64,000 nucleotides of DNA from Polyporus tsugae (GCA_024305745.1 JAHRBS010000009.1:806001-870000); one strand, 5' to 3'. Positions 21,114 to 33,168 are shown, numbered from the stretch's first letter. The notes: generated by a model from the sequence alone, not told the origin. Numbers and translations are program-made.

Positions 21114-22526
21114 ATGTCGCTTCGAATCACACTCCTGCAACCCTTCAGGCGGATAGGCGCGGCGTTCGTCGCAGCCGTCGGACGGTTAGACAAGTCGTTA
21201 TCCCCAAGCGATACGATCAACCGTCTACGACAGTACAACTTCACCTTCTCCGACTCGGCATACCTATGCCACATCTCCCTCGCAACATTCTGGTTGTACA
21301 TCATGGATGCTCCGATTCTGTTCAAGCTAATGATACCCCTACTCTACACCGTCGCGCTCCTCATACCCTTCACGTCCCAATTCTTCCTGCCTGCGACCCC
21401 CATCTTCCTTTACCTCCTCAGCTTCTTCTCGTCAAAATACATCCCTAAGGAATACCGGCCGACTCCATCCGTTGTCCTGCTGCCCACATTGGAGTCCGTG
21501 CTGTACGGGGCGAATGTCTCCGATATCTTGACCCGCTTCACGCACCCCATCCTTGACATCCTTGCATGGGTCCCGTACGGCGTTGGCCACTACGTTATTC
21601 CCTTCATCGTCGCGGCGTTCCTCTGGCTCTTCCGGCCCAAGGAGTCCCTCCACTACTGGGCCCGCGCATTCGGCTTCATGAATCTCACAGGCGTGCTCAT
21701 CCAGATCGTCTTCCCTTGCGCTGCACCATGGTATGAGCTCATCTACGGCCTCACCCCCGCCGACTACTCGATTCGCGGCTCTCCTGGCGGTCTTGCACGG
21801 ATCGACCGGCTCTTCCATTCCAATGGATATACGGCCGCGTTCTCGAACTCGCCTCTCGTGTTCGGCGCGTTCCCCTCGCTCCACGCAGCGTCCGCCACGA
21901 TGGAAGCGCTCTTCATGTCGCATTTCTTCCCGAACACCACGAAGTGGGTCTTCGTCTACGCCGCGGTCCTCTACTGGGCGACGATGTACCTCACGCACCA
22001 CTACCTCGTCGATGTCGTCGGCGGTTCCTGCCTCGCCGTCGCGTTTTTCTATTTTATGATGCCCGAGGAGCTCAAGAGCCCCACCGCCGCGACTTCACCC
22101 CCGGGGGGCCTCGGTGCGTTGGCGTACCGGTCCAAGTACGAGATCTACGACCTGGAGGAGCCGCGTGGGCGCGGGCATGGACGCGGAGGGCGCAGCAATG
22201 GTGCCATCATGCGTGACGCGGAGGCGTTCGAGCTCGAGGGGCTCTCGGACGCGGAGTCGGACTCGGAGATGGACATCACGTTCCGCTCCCCCGTCGTGCC
22301 CAATAGCGGCCCCATGTCCGCGGTCCCGTTGGTCAAGCCGGGCGGGCGGGCGTCGCCGACGAAGAAGAGCCACCGGCATACGGCGAGCATCGCGAGCCTG
22401 ATCCGGTCCGAGGAGAGGGGGGAGGAGGGGTGGAGCCCCATTGGGGGATCGTTTGCGTTCCCGCCGACTCCGACCAGGCTGCAGACGTTCGAGGAGGGTA
22501 GAAGCCCGGGCCCGAGAGCGACATGA
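21114..22526 (+). CDS. AUR1: Inositol phosphorylceramide synthase catalytic subunit
   Basis: A single exon of 470 aa, near the usual length. It transfers phosphoinositol from phosphatidylinositol to ceramide in the Golgi, the first committed step of fungal complex sphingolipids and the target of aureobasidin A. Diagnostic motifs: ILAWVPYGVGHYVIPF, FPCAAPWYE, GSPGGLARIDRLF (~res. 222-234), SNSPLVFGAFPSLHA (~245-258) and MYLTHHYLVDVVGG (~289-302). The last two supply the His/His/Asp of the PAP2-type catalytic site. Several TM segments lie between residues 55 and 320. The ~150-residue C-terminal tail is charged, Ser/Gly rich and probably cytosolic. The TAZ1 gene is divergent to its left. Confidence 0.95.
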   Translation: MSLRITLLQPFRRIGAAFVAAVGRLDKSLSPSDTINRLRQYNFTFSDSAYLCHISLATFWLYIMDAPILFKLMIPLLYTVALLIPFTSQFFLPATPIFLYLLSFFSSKYIPKEYRPTPSVVLLPTLESVLYGANVSDILTRFTHPILDILAWVPYGVGHYVIPFIVAAFLWLFRPKESLHYWARAFGFMNLTGVLIQIVFPCAAPWYELIYGLTPADYSIRGSPGGLARIDRLFHSNGYTAAFSNSPLVFGAFPSLHAASATMEALFMSHFFPNTTKWVFVYAAVLYWATMYLTHHYLVDVVGGSCLAVAFFYFMMPEELKSPTAATSPPGGLGALAYRSKYEIYDLEEPRGRGHGRGGRSNGAIMRDAEAFELEGLSDAESDSEMDITFRSPVVPNSGPMSAVPLVKPGGRASPTKKSHRHTASIASLIRSEERGEEGWSPIGGSFAFPPTPTRLQTFEEGRSPGPRAT

Positions 22527-23071
22527 TAGTACAGCACTGGGAGTGATCATGAGGGGTGGAATGTGGTTTGTGTTTGTCGGTCTGCCGCAGGCTTTTACAC
22601 CATCGCTTCGTTGCATTCTTGGGTTAGGATCAATCACACTGCTACTCTATATATTGAACCCTGAGTGTTGACCACACTGCATGTAGTGTAGTATGGACCT
22701 AATGGGACATTTGCGGGCGCGACAGCCGGATCCCATGTCACCCCGATGGTTGTTAACGGAGGTGTAATATCGATTGCTCTGGGCCTACTGCCAACATATG
22801 AGCCATCATCTTCAAAGGTGAGGATATCTGTTTAAGGGCCACACCTCTTCTTCCGGCAATTGACTTATGCATTTGTCAGGGTATGAATTCGAACAATCGG
22901 CGCCGGCATCCCCATGACCTTTTGACCTACTCATCAATTTGGCCAATTCCGAATTCGCCAGTCCAAATCCGCAGTCCGACGCTTGTCCTTTCATGGCGAA
23001 CCGAACCAGACTGCACCCTCTTGCCATAAGGCACCCACACAACTGTCCTGTGATGCATGTCTTGAGCCATA

Positions 23072-23077
23072 TATAAA
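23072..23077 (+). promoter_or_regulatory. TATA box of the METTL7-like gene
   Basis: TATAAA (in ATATAAAGGG) lies about 97 bp upstream of the ATG at 23174 and is followed by a pyrimidine-rich tract, the usual arrangement in fungal promoters. Confidence 0.5.
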
Positions 23078-23114
23078 GGGAGATGGTGGTGATGGTGGTG
23101 ACCAGGGACCTTTC

Positions 23115-23152
23115 TCCCCCCCCCCTCCTCCTCCTCCTCCTCCTCCTTCTCC
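23115..23152 (+). repeat. C-run and (CTC)n microsatellite
   Basis: A run of about ten C is followed by about seven CTC units, between the TATA box and the start codon. It probably lies in or next to the 5' UTR and is prone to length variation. Confidence 0.85.
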
Positions 23153-23173
23153 GCTCACGTACAGTATAGCCCC

Positions 23174-24023
23174 ATGAGACTTGCCGCAGCCTTCGGGCAC
23201 TTCCAGTTTCTCAAAATTGCTGTCAGCGCGGCTTTAGTGCCTACCCTGATTGCGATTTTCAAGAACCCTTTCCTCATTTTCCGACCCCATGAGATCTTGC
23301 ACATCTTTATGGCACATGCGTGGACGCAGCTAGGAGATGACACGGACCGCGATAGTCGTCCTGTCAAGGAAGGGCTCCTCCCAGGGAATTGCAGTGGCGT
23401 CGTGCTCGACGTCGGAGCTGGTGAGCAACCCCCATGCTCATTCTCTACACTCTCCCACTAGACTTCGTTGTAATCTCGTCTCGGCAGGTCGTGGGCACTC
23501 AGCGCTCTATCTTGACCCTATAAAAGTCACCAAGTACATCGCCCTCGAGCCCAACGTATTGATGCATGCGGAACTCCGGGCCAATGCCGCCAAGACGGGC
23601 TTCACAGAGGACGCTGGGACGTTCCTCATCCTGCCTTACGGCGCGGAGCAGGTCGCGCTGATCGTGTCGGCCCTCGGCGGTGCGCACGCCGTTGACACCC
23701 TTGCCTTCATCCAGTCGCTCTGCTCCATCCCGAACCCCGAGGCGACACTCCACGCGCTCGTGAACGAGGCGCTGAAGCCGGGAGGGACGATGCTGTTCTA
23801 CGAGCACGTCTTGAGCCCGCGCGAGGACGTCGCGTGGTGGCAGCGATTCTGGGCGCCGATGTGGATGTTCGTGATGGACGGCTGTCGCATGGACCGCCCG
23901 ACAAATGTTTGGATCGAGAAAATGGACGTGTGGGCGGAGGGGAGTGTGTGGGGAAAGCCTGACGAGCCGGAGGAGTTTCTCTTCTGGCACCGGGTTGGGC
24001 GGTATGTGAAGAAGGCGAACTAG
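23174..24023 (+). CDS. METTL7-like SAM-dependent methyltransferase
   Basis: Two exons (23174-23420, 23488-24023; 67-nt intron), 260 aa. The N-terminus carries a hydrophobic stretch (LKIAVSAALVPTLIAIF) that could anchor it to ER or lipid droplets, as in METTL7 proteins. The SAM-binding motif I VLDVGAGRGH is created across the splice site. ALEPN follows as the acidic residue of motif II, and LKPGGTMLFYEH is the post-motif region typical of class I methyltransferases. The C-terminal part (WWQRFWAPMWMFVMDGCRM, EEFLFWHRVGRYVKK) resembles METTL7/UbiE-related fungal proteins. The substrate cannot be told from the sequence. Confidence 0.82.
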
Positions 24024-25770
24024 TACTTGTGGTTGAATTACTTCGATCTCGTTGGCAGTGTATCTTGTGTAATGGATCAGACTTGTATGTATTTTCTTCA
24101 CGGCTCAGGTCGACTCTGACCATCTTTATCCCCATGTGGTGACCGTTGACTTGCAAAGAAAGGAAGAGCCACACCAAATTGACGCCCACATGGATATGGC
24201 AGTAAGCCTTCCATCCCGTAAGTAGTAAAGTACGTAGTCGACCGCGATCCGAGTCCAACTTGAATACGATCTCTACACCGTCTTGCTCTTGCAAGTAGCA
24301 TCTCCCTCTGAATCGGCATAAAGATTAACAAGGTTAAATAGTCGGATGGCGGGAAAAACGCACCCGGTAGTAAGCGTCAGACTTTTTTCGACACGACGCG
24401 CTCGCAGCATCTTCGAAAACTTTCTCCCTCACATTGCCGGCCAGCGCATACAGCCACCTCAGCCATCGGGTATGTGATTTGACATGCTTTGTTAGAGCAT
24501 CACGGGGAGGGGGCGGACATCATGGGACGGATTTCGTCCCATACACGGTCCTAGCTATAGAGCGATTAACTTAACCTCCGCGAGAGGTCGGATGTCCGGA
24601 TCCGAGCTCTTTTGACGTTGGTGACCGTTAAAACTCGCTGGTCCCGCCGCCTTACAGGAGTAGATGGCTTCTAGATCTCAAGCATTCGCATTCGTCCCCC
24701 GTTCTCACTAGAGACAATGATCAACAGGCATGCAATGGCGCGGCCGGGACCAGCCTGAGGTGAGATGTACGCACCAAGTCCTGCCAGTGGCAAAATGCCC
24801 AGTGCCGGAAACCTCTAGGTGCGAGGATGTGCGCAGCAAAATCAATAAAGCCAACATATCCGATCTTAGCAAAAGCCCCGACGTTGTAACTTGTATTGAG
24901 GCCTGCTTGGGGCGACGTCGTGATTGACTAGTGACTGGTCGACCCGCGAAAAGCCGGAACTAGTGTGTAGCTGTCACCTGTCATAAGTCAGTACTTACAT
25001 ACTTACTGTAAGTAGGGAGAGCCAGGGCCCAGGGGAGAGTCGCAAACAGTGCCAAGCCCTGAAATGTTTCCGAGGTCACGGACAAGGTTCCAACCTTTTC
25101 TGGGCGCAAGACGAACGAGCTAAGGTGAGTATATAAGTTACCTGAACCCCTGCTAGCTACCAGTAATTGAGGGTGCAGAACCTCGTGTTGGACTCTTGGA
25201 CCTAGCCCGTAGTACTATGGGGGGAGGTGTTGTTCAGCGGTAAGTAATAAAGATAACTTGAAAGTATGGTGTTTGACAAGCTTGTCAAATTTCCATCTGA
25301 TCAGCCGGGCGCTTTCATGTTCACCGCCTGTCTTTCGCTTGGATCTTTCCTCAACGCACCCACGCTGAACCCCCGAGCCGTGCCAAAACATCCCATGTAT
25401 TGTTCACATTCATCGATTGTTGTCAACCCCTGATGCATTACCTCAGTAAGTCAGCTATTTGCCTGTTCGTACAAATAGGCTCACCCCCGTTCCTACCAGC
25501 ACTACAGTACCTCCTCGTCGCCGAGTTCGTTGCTCTTGTCGTCCATATGCATCAGGCTTGGCTCCTTCATGAAGCCTTCCTGGCTTCCTTTTCGGTGTTC
25601 TCTTGGCATCACCCCTCCCAGCGACAAACCGCACCGTAGCGCCGTTCATACCGGAGGCACAGTCGGCAGCGGCCCTGCATTGCCTGTGCTGTTCCCCACG
25701 CGTCTCTGGCAAGTCTCTTTCTCGTCTACATCTACACCTCTGTTGCTCCCTTTCTTTTCCCTCAACAACC
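24024..25770. other. Large intergenic stretch (1.7 kb)
   Basis: No convincing gene. It includes the pyrimidine-rich leader of the downstream exchanger gene and a small inverted motif ACTTAC...GTAAGT near 24990-25015. Scattered splice-like signals near 24470 could belong to an untranslated exon, but nothing supports coding. Confidence 0.5.
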
Positions 25771-28017
25771 ATGTCCACTCCCGCTCCTTCCAGTTCTACA
25801 TCCGACGTCGAAAAAGCTGACGCCCAATCTCCAAGCAGAGTCATGGCAGACCAGGAGCGCGGGTATGCCCGGATCCCGAACGTCGATCGCGAAGTGGAAA
25901 CACAGCACTACTTGAACCATAGACCCGATCCTCCTCCCGGTCACACCAATGGCGGAGGCCCCCATTCTACCACCGCGCCCCCAGCCAACCCCACCCACGG
26001 CTACGAGGAGTACTACGATTACGCAACAAGTAGCGCGCAAGAGTTCTGGGATCGGCTGAGAGGCAAAGGTCGGAGACGGATTGGGTGGGGCGAGAGTACC
26101 AAGAATATCGTTTTGTCGTCTTGTGAGTGCCATTCATTCTTACCCGCAATAACGTGGACTGAACATCGCGCTGGTGCAGGGCTCAACGTTCTGTTCATCG
26201 TCATCCCGTTCGCGTGGGTATCGTTTTGGGTGAAGAACCACAAAGGCGAGCACATATGGGGTGGAGACGTGCCCTTTGTCTGTGAGTAGTCTCTTCTCCG
26301 TATCTGCAGAGTTTCAACGTAGTGCAGTGTGCTTCCTCGCTATCATTCCATTAGAGGGAATGTTCGACTGGGGAGGCGAGCAGATGGCCTTGTATCTCGG
26401 CAAAGACCTCGGTGATCTGGTCATTGTCACCCTGAACAAGTGAGTGTCCTTTCTAATGCGAGTGTGTGATGAGTGCAAATAATATCGCTGCTCTGCAGTG
26501 CTGTGGAAGCGGTCTTGGCGATTGTCCTGCTTACGAAATGCGAGTGCGTAATGTTTAACAGGCCGCGGGCCTCGCAACATCTCTGACTTTGCTTTAGTCT
26601 CCGCCTACTTCAAGCAACCATTGCGGGTAGGAATCGTAGTCTTCCTTGGCAGAATCCACAAGTGATATTGACGTCTCGCCAATACAGGCGTGGTGATCCT
26701 TCATCTGCTCCTCATTCCCGGTGTTGCTTTCCTCGTCGGGGGGTCTGAGGTCCGCCACCAGGAGCTCCATCCACACCACAGTGAGCTCAACCATTCATTA
26801 TTGATGATCGGGTACGTGGATATTTTTTGCTTTATTTTGACATGCTTGTCCAACCTTTGCTTGTGTAGTGTTCTTGCAATGCTCCTTCCGACTGCGTTCT
26901 TCGCTGCACTCGACCGAGGTGCAAATGCTGTTGCTGAGAGCGGCGCCGTGGTTTCCACTGACCTTGTGAACGACAACATTCGCTCCGAGATCCTCAAAAT
27001 CAGTCGCGGCATTGCCATCATTCTACTCATCGTGTGTGTAAGCTCTTCATCGCATGCTACATATCAGCGCTAACACATGTTTGGATCTTTCAGTTATATC
27101 TGCTCACGGATTTACATGCACAACCCGCCCGGCGAGAACAACGCGCTGACCGTCCCGCAGGATGCACCGGAGGAGCTCAAACACGAAGAGAAGCACTTGC
27201 GCGAGGAGGAGCCGCTCACGAACCCGTGGGCATGCATGATCCTTCTGGCCATCACCGTCGCGATCATGGCCGTCACGGCTGAAATGGTGCGCCCCTCCGG
27301 CTCTAGGTTCCGATCCGCATCTCATTGCTTTGTGACAGCTGGTGGAGAGCATCGAATTCGTGCGCGAATCGAGTGGCATACGGGAGGAGTGGTTTGGGCT
27401 CATCCTCCTGCCGTTCGTGTCATTCTCGGCCGACGGCGCAGTGGCAGTGATCTTCTTCTGTCAAGCGGTGTACGATCGTATCACCAACAAGGAAGTCCAC
27501 GTCCCTTCGATACTCGCACGCGGGCGCGCGATCGACCTGTCCATCCAGTTTACCCTCTGGTGGATGCCGTTCCTTGTCCTCCTTGGTTGGTGGACGGACA
27601 GGCCTATGCATCTCCTTTTCGGTAAGCGGTTCTACTGCAGTGCCAGTTGGTTGCTGATGTTGTTCGGTCGCTGCAGATTACTTCGAAGTGGCGCTCCTCC
27701 TTGGCTCGTGCTTCCTCGTTAACTATATCACTGCGGACGCTAAGACTAACTGGGTAGAGGGTTTCATCATGGTCGCTTTCTATGCCATGATTGTACGTGT
27801 CCATCCGCTACCCGTTCTTCGCACTTCCTAACGACGTATCGGACAGGCTCTGACCGCGTGGTTCTATCCCGGACAACCCTCCGCCAAGTTTATGCTCGCA
27901 TGCAAGGAGACAGTGGCAGAGGCCGTCGCCGCTGATGGCTCCGAGGCAGCTTCGGAGCTGGCTGTCGAGGCTGGTGGCGAGCTCGTTGCGCGCGCCTGGC
28001 GCAGTCTCATGGCATAA
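25771..28017 (+). CDS. Divergent CAX-type cation/proton exchanger, copy 1
   Basis: About 12 exons (25771-26122, 26180-26281, 26328-26439, 26499-26543, 26598-26626, 26688-26811, 26869-27033, 27094-27286, 27339-27621, 27677-27792, 27847-28017); 563 aa, all phases close. The layout follows the CAX fold: a hydrophilic N-terminus, then two related halves. First half: LVIVTLNNAVEAVLAIVLL and LRLLQATIAGVVILHLLLIPG. Second half: LVESIEFVRESSGIREEWFGLILLP, SFSADG, IDLSIQFTLWWMPFLVLLGWW, DYFEVALLL, VNYITADAKTNWVEGFIMVAFYAMIA. Classical CAX proteins exchange Ca2+ for H+ at vacuoles and have GNxxE in both halves; here these read NNAVE and SFSAD. Ion specificity is therefore uncertain. It is the first of a same-direction tandem array. 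Confidence 0.85.
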
Positions 28018-29301
28018 GTTTTCTCTCGCTGTATTTTGCTCTGGACTAATAGATGGAGCCCCGTGCGTCAATGTACATCATGCTCCTGTTGTATACTGCT
28101 ATCATCACACCGCCTTATTCCTGCATTGCCCATCCCCAGCATCGTCCCTATCGCATTCCGGGCTCGTGATATCCATACTTACCTTTGCATGCGCTGCTCA
28201 TACCACACAATGTATTACCTTCACAGCACCTCTATAATTCACGATTCTGTGATAGCTTCTGCCGTGTGACAGGTTCACGCTGTGACTCTGGGTTTCTGCG
28301 CCCCCGAGTTGGAGTCTCTCGGATCACCTCCCCGCATGTTACGCATCGGTCCGGGGTTCCTCATTTGTTGGGCGGCATGAATGGCGGGATGTGAGTGCCG
28401 GTAAGTGTTCTTTACTTCACTCTCTGCTTTGGATCCGCTCCCACAATGCGTATTACTGCTGATAGAATGCATGTGGTGTCATGCTTGAGCTCAATCATCC
28501 CAAATAGACAATCGGATGGTACACAACTCCATCGTCAGAGCCTGCCAGAGCCCACGTTGAATACTCCGTAGCCTCATCGAGCTTACCTCGCAATCATAGC
28601 TCCGATCCGTTGAGGTGAGTCCATAGGCTTCACCCGTCGGCTTGTGCGATTGACGGACATACCGCTGCTATATCTATTCGTATTTAGGTTCGCATCTAAC
28701 GGCAATGCTGCCTTATGGTGGTATGCGATTCGTATCACGCGCCATGTACATGTATGGAAGCGTCCTGGTGGCGCAACGCCCTCGTCTTTTCGAAGGTCCG
28801 GACCTCCGTCACGTACGGTTCTGTCCAGATCTCAAGATATGGCTTCTGCCACTCGAAGGGCACCATGCTCGGGGGCTCTACACGGCTCTACTCAACCAAT
28901 TTCAACCCACCAGTCCGAAGGCATGCTCTTTGCTGTGTACTCTATCACCAAGTTGGCAAGGAGTACTTCCTAATACATTGCTTCTGCGAGCAACGTGCAT
29001 GTGGCCTTGGGGATCCGTCACCGGGGTTTTTGCGGTTGATCCTGCCAGACGCTGGAACTCCGAGTGCTTCCAGTCCAACGTCCCAGGGGTGCATCGAAGG
29101 GCGATATTGGGAGCGGTACGGGTACATGAACGCTGGACCCCATGCGGCTTACTCGTGCAGGGCTTATCACAGGTCCCGTCCTCCACTTGCCTATGTCCTC
29201 GCCGTTTCCTTTGTCTTCAGTCTCCACCTATAGCTGCGTCTCATCGCTGCGACCGTGCCCTAACCTGGCCCCTTCGACGCGCACAACTACTTAACTTCAT
29301 C
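28018..29301. other. Spacer between exchanger copies 1 and 2
   Basis: Two overlapping open frames on the plus strand (28705-29388 and 28715-29233) run for more than 170 codons but show no domain. They may be decayed coding sequence or chance. No gene is called. Confidence 0.45.
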
Positions 29302-31699
29302 ATGGACTCTCATGGGCCGCACTCGCTCACCGACTCTATCCTCAGTTCCCCTTCTCTTGGAGTCCTGCGGTTTCCATGTTCCCCATGACCCAATTTCCAC
29401 ACTGGTGGAGGAGCAATGTTGGCCAGCTTAGCCCCACATGGGGACTCGGAGTACTCTCTAAGGATTTCAGGAATATTTGGAAGCGCTATTGTGAGTAATT
29501 TGTGTCGGAATCCTGTTGTTCAAAGACCACCAACGCGCTATCTCCAACTTAGGGTTCTACCTCGCTACTCTCACCATCTCGCTCGCTCTTGCGTGGTCTG
29601 CACACTTCAATGTTGAGGTGTTCGGTCACGGTGCCACATTCTTTTGTAAGTGCATTCGTTTCGTGTGTCTCCCACCCAGATTATTGGGCTCATCCGTCGC
29701 AGTGTGCTTCCTTGCAATGGTCTTCCTCCAGAAAATGTTCGACTGGGGTGGCGAGAAGCTGGGAGAGTACATAGTGCAAGGCGGCAAACCAAAGTCCGAC
29801 CAACGCAAGGACTTGAAGGATCTTCTCGTTATTACCATGAGCAAGTGCGTTACTACTCCCCAATTTGTCTCACTCTATCACGTAACCTGACGCAGATCCG
29901 GTCCGATTTACCAGCGCGATAGAAGCGACGCTTGCTATCATTCTACTGTTCAAATGCCAGTGCGTACCTACGTATGACACCTCCGTATACTCCATGCCTG
30001 AGATTTCGTCACGCATGTAGACTGCGGCTTCTCCAGTCTACGATTATCGGTGAGACAATGCAACCTCCTCCTGGATTGTTACTGTTACTCGTTACTCATG
30101 TTTTCCGAATTTTCCAAATCAGGCGTGGTACTTCTGCATATGCTACTTATACCCGGCACCGCGTTCTTCTATCAAGGCCTCCATACCTACGAGCAGAAGC
30201 TTCATCCGCTGCATTCCAGTCTGAACCATTCGCTCTTGATGATCGGGTTTGTTATCATCGTTCGTCCGTACTGTTTCGCAGGGCTGCGTCGTTGATGCCG
30301 ACTTTCGACAGTGTACTCGCCATTGCAGTTCCTACTACCTTCTTCGCCGCACTCGACCGCGGCACTGTCGTATCCGGAAGCGACGGCGCATCGGGCCTGC
30401 CCGGAGCCTTCGTACCACTCGTGAGCGATGGCGTAAGACTGGATATCCTCCGGATGAGTAGGGGAATCTCAGTCGTGCTTCTTGCAATGTGCGTTCGCAC
30501 TGATTTGCACGAATGGCGTACCATGGCTGACCCTCGGGCAGCTATACAGCTTCTCGTGTATGGCGCCACGGAGGGCCGGTCGGCAATTCACCCCACGGCG
30601 AGGAAGAGTCCGACGACAGCTCAGAAAGCGAGTCCCACCCGCGATGCATCTGCCAATGCCAGTGTAATTGCCACAACGCAGCCCAGGAGAATTACCAGCG
30701 CAAACCTGAGGATACAACGGGGAATGAGGATGACACCCTGCACCACTGGTCGACTTACATTGTGACTTTGATCGTCGCAGTCGGATTGATGGGTGCGACG
30801 GCCGAATTCGTGAGCGTGGACCACTGTATCTGGCTGTGGGAGCGTGTTCTTACCTGGACTCCAACGGCGCGGTGTAGCTGGTCTCAAGTACGGAAGTCAT
30901 CCTGACTGTAACCAACCTCCAGACTGAGTGCGTTGACTTAATAATCCCAAGTTACATGTCGGGCGCGGGTGGCGGACCTGACCTGGTTTCTGTATCATTT
31001 TTAGGTGGTTTGGGCTTATCTTGTTGCCTTTCGTCTCCTTTTCCGCCGACGGGGTCAACGTGATCGTGGAAACCTCGGTCGCCATCTTCAAATATTGGTG
31101 TGAACCTAAAGAAACAGAAATCATCAACAACGCACCGGGAACACTCGAGGTTGGAAATGTGAAGTCTCAGCGAACGAAGCGGAAGTTTGCCATGTGGGAC
31201 AATCCCCTACTGACCTCTGAATTCGCACACGGACGGCCGATCGACATGAGCATCCAGTTCACGCTCTGTTGGACGCCGTTGCTTGTACTATTTGGGTGGT
31301 GGTTCGACAAGCCGATGCACCTTCTCTTCGGTAAGCATGCCTTTCACCCAAGACTCTGATGGACGACTCACCTGCGCCTAGATTACTTCGAGGTGGGCAT
31401 GCTACTCGGAGCTTGTCTACTGGTGAACTACGTCACCATCGATGCAAAGACGAATCTGTCCGAGGGACTAACGATGATTTCTTTCTACATCATGATCGTA
31501 CGTCGTTCAACCGCTCCTCCCCTGACCGGGCTCGGGACTTTCAAGCTGACGAGCGTCACGTCACACTTGGCAGGCTACGGCCGCGTGGTGGTACCCTGGG
31601 CAGCCGCAAGTCGCAGACTTCCTGAGCTGCCCTTTCAGCGTTGCGTCAGCAATAGCCAATGGCGTCGAGGGTTCCGGCAGCAATCTTGCACGTTTCTGA
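29302..31699 (+). CDS. Divergent CAX-type exchanger, copy 2 (Cys/His-rich loop)
   Basis: The body of the gene is well defined: exons end/start at 29490 | 29553-29645 | 29703-29844 | 29915-29959 | 30021-30049 | 30123-30246 | 30312-30488 | 30542-30809 | 30878-30927 | 31005-31330 | 31382-31497 | 31574-31699. Phases and most exon lengths (93, 45, 29, 177, 50, 116 nt) equal those of copy 4. Motifs: DLLVITMSNAIEATLAIILLF, LRLLQSTIIGVVLLHMLLIPG, VRLDILRMSRGIS, WFGLILLPFVSFSADG, IDMSIQFTLCWTPLLVLFGWW, KTNLSEGLTMISFYIMIA. The 5' end is uncertain: ATG 29302 with a short intron (29370-29413), or ATG 29376, giving about 536-546 aa. The loop before the second half carries a cluster CxCxCxCxCH. Transport substrate is unknown. 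Confidence 0.75.
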
Positions 31700-32671
31700 A
31701 CTCGTCGGCTAGTATGATAGGATCTGTTTTGTTTCAATGCCCTTATGTCACACATAGTAGTGCCCCAGGTGGGCCGTCGAGTCAAGCTCTGTACTTATCA
31801 TCCATGTCAATTGTAGATCTTCTGTGAAGTTGCGTTAGCCGGGGCTCGATTTGAGGACTTGGGCCGCCCGGGCCGCTGGTCCGGCTTTAGAGGGCTTGCC
31901 AGCGTGCACAGTTGGTGCACCGTCGCCACTTGGTCGCCACCAACCTCCAAGTCACCATGACGCCTTCTCCTTCACACCATCACAGCCCTTGAGTTCGAGT
32001 AGCTTCCCTCGAGAATACCATCGTTTGTGGCTTACCAGAGTATCCCATCTGTACAGCACTATTCGTTTGGATTTCGGCCTCACTCTATCCAACTTCCGGG
32101 GGCATCGTGAACGTAGTACGCATCCCTCTGGCCGCCGGCGAAGCGGCGTGTGCCATACTGCTCTAGGGTGAATACGTCAAATTTCGAGGTTCCAGAACGG
32201 GATCCTCTGTAAGTTATCGTTGGTGAGATCTCGGTGATTCATGTCCCCAGTGCCCCGACATCGCTTTGTGAGCTTCTGGTGAGCCTTGCCCTGTACACCC
32301 ATCCTTCTTTACACCGCTCATCTGTAGTCCGTGACAGGAGGCGCCTCCTATTAGGTTTGAACCGTTCTTCTAAGCCATGTGGGCACTATTCTGTTGCAAA
32401 TGTGCTTTATAGTATCCAAATCAAGTCCCACTGCAGGGAGAACCCCGGCAAACCGATTCCTACCGCCGGTCTGGCAATTCGGAGTTCCGTCACTCTTGGA
32501 CCTCCGTGCGTTCATAGGCGCAGCAGCAGCAGATCCCGATCCGACGGGCCCGAGCACGATCAACGCTTGCGTGCACGACAAGTCAGTCGGCGCAGGGAAA
32601 GGGAGTGAGGGCGCAACCCCGACCGGAAGAAGAATGACGGCATAGCGCGGTCCCTCGAGCCCTCCAGAGTG
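31700..32671. other. Spacer between exchanger copy 2 and the truncated copy 3
   Basis: No 5' exons of copy 3 can be recognised with confidence; a faint FGLTLSNF-like stretch near 32070 might be a relic. Otherwise nothing is seen. Confidence 0.45.
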
Positions 32672-33168
32672 TCCGAGTTCGCGCACGGACGGCCGATCGA
32701 CCTCAGAATCCAGTTGACCCTCTGGTGGGCGGCCTTCCTCGTCCTACTCGGCTGGTGGACCTGGCGCCCCATGCATCTCCTCTTCGGTGCGCATGCGTGT
32801 CTCCTGCATTGATGGGTGGCTGGGCGACTGACCGTGGGAGGCGGCAGATAACTTCGAGGTGGGGATGCTGCTCCGGGTGTTCTTCCTCGTGAACTTCGTG
32901 ACGGTGGACGAGAAGACGAACATGTCCGAGGGGCTGACGATGATCTCGTTCTACGCTATGATCGTGAGTGTGCTTGCTCTTCAGTATATATCCATATCCT
33001 ACTGTTGATGAGATTCGGAGCTAAATGGTATGTTAGGCGACGGCGGCGTGGTTCTACCCAGGGCAGCCACAGGTCGCGTTCATGCTCAGCTGTCCGGGGA
33101 CCGTTGCGGATGCGGTTGCGTTGGGGCCCGAGGGGACTGGGGAGAACTTGAGCAAGCTCCTTGCATGA
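32672..33168 (+). pseudogene. Truncated CAX-type exchanger, copy 3 (C-terminal exons only)
   Basis: Only the last three coding pieces are present: 32672-32786 (SEFAHGRPIDLRIQLTLWW, FLVLLGWWTWRPMHLLF), 32848-32963 (FEVGMLLRVFFLVNFV, KTNMSEGLTMISFYAMI, exactly 116 nt as in the other copies) and 33037-33168 (ATAAWFYPGQPQVAFML to the stop TGA). All splice sites are still good and no stop interrupts them. The whole first half and the WFGLILLP/SFSADG block are missing. I infer a partial duplication or a 5' deletion. Confidence 0.8.

Larger units (their letters stand above)
22527..23173. other. Intergenic region, promoter of methyltransferase gene
   Basis: It contains a TATA box and a (CTC)n tract listed separately. 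No further gene is supported. Confidence 0.6.

Noticed and set aside
23115..23152. CTC-rich tract as a CRISPR or functional array
   Set aside because: It is a simple microsatellite without spacers.
28705..29388. Overlapping open frames of 227 and 172 codons between exchanger copies 1 and 2
   Set aside because: No domain, two frames open at once, and the longer one overlaps the likely start of copy 2. Treated as chance or relic.
29302..31699. Exchanger copy 2 as a pseudogene
   Set aside because: Apart from the unclear 5' end, all exon lengths and phases match copy 4 and no stop interrupts them.
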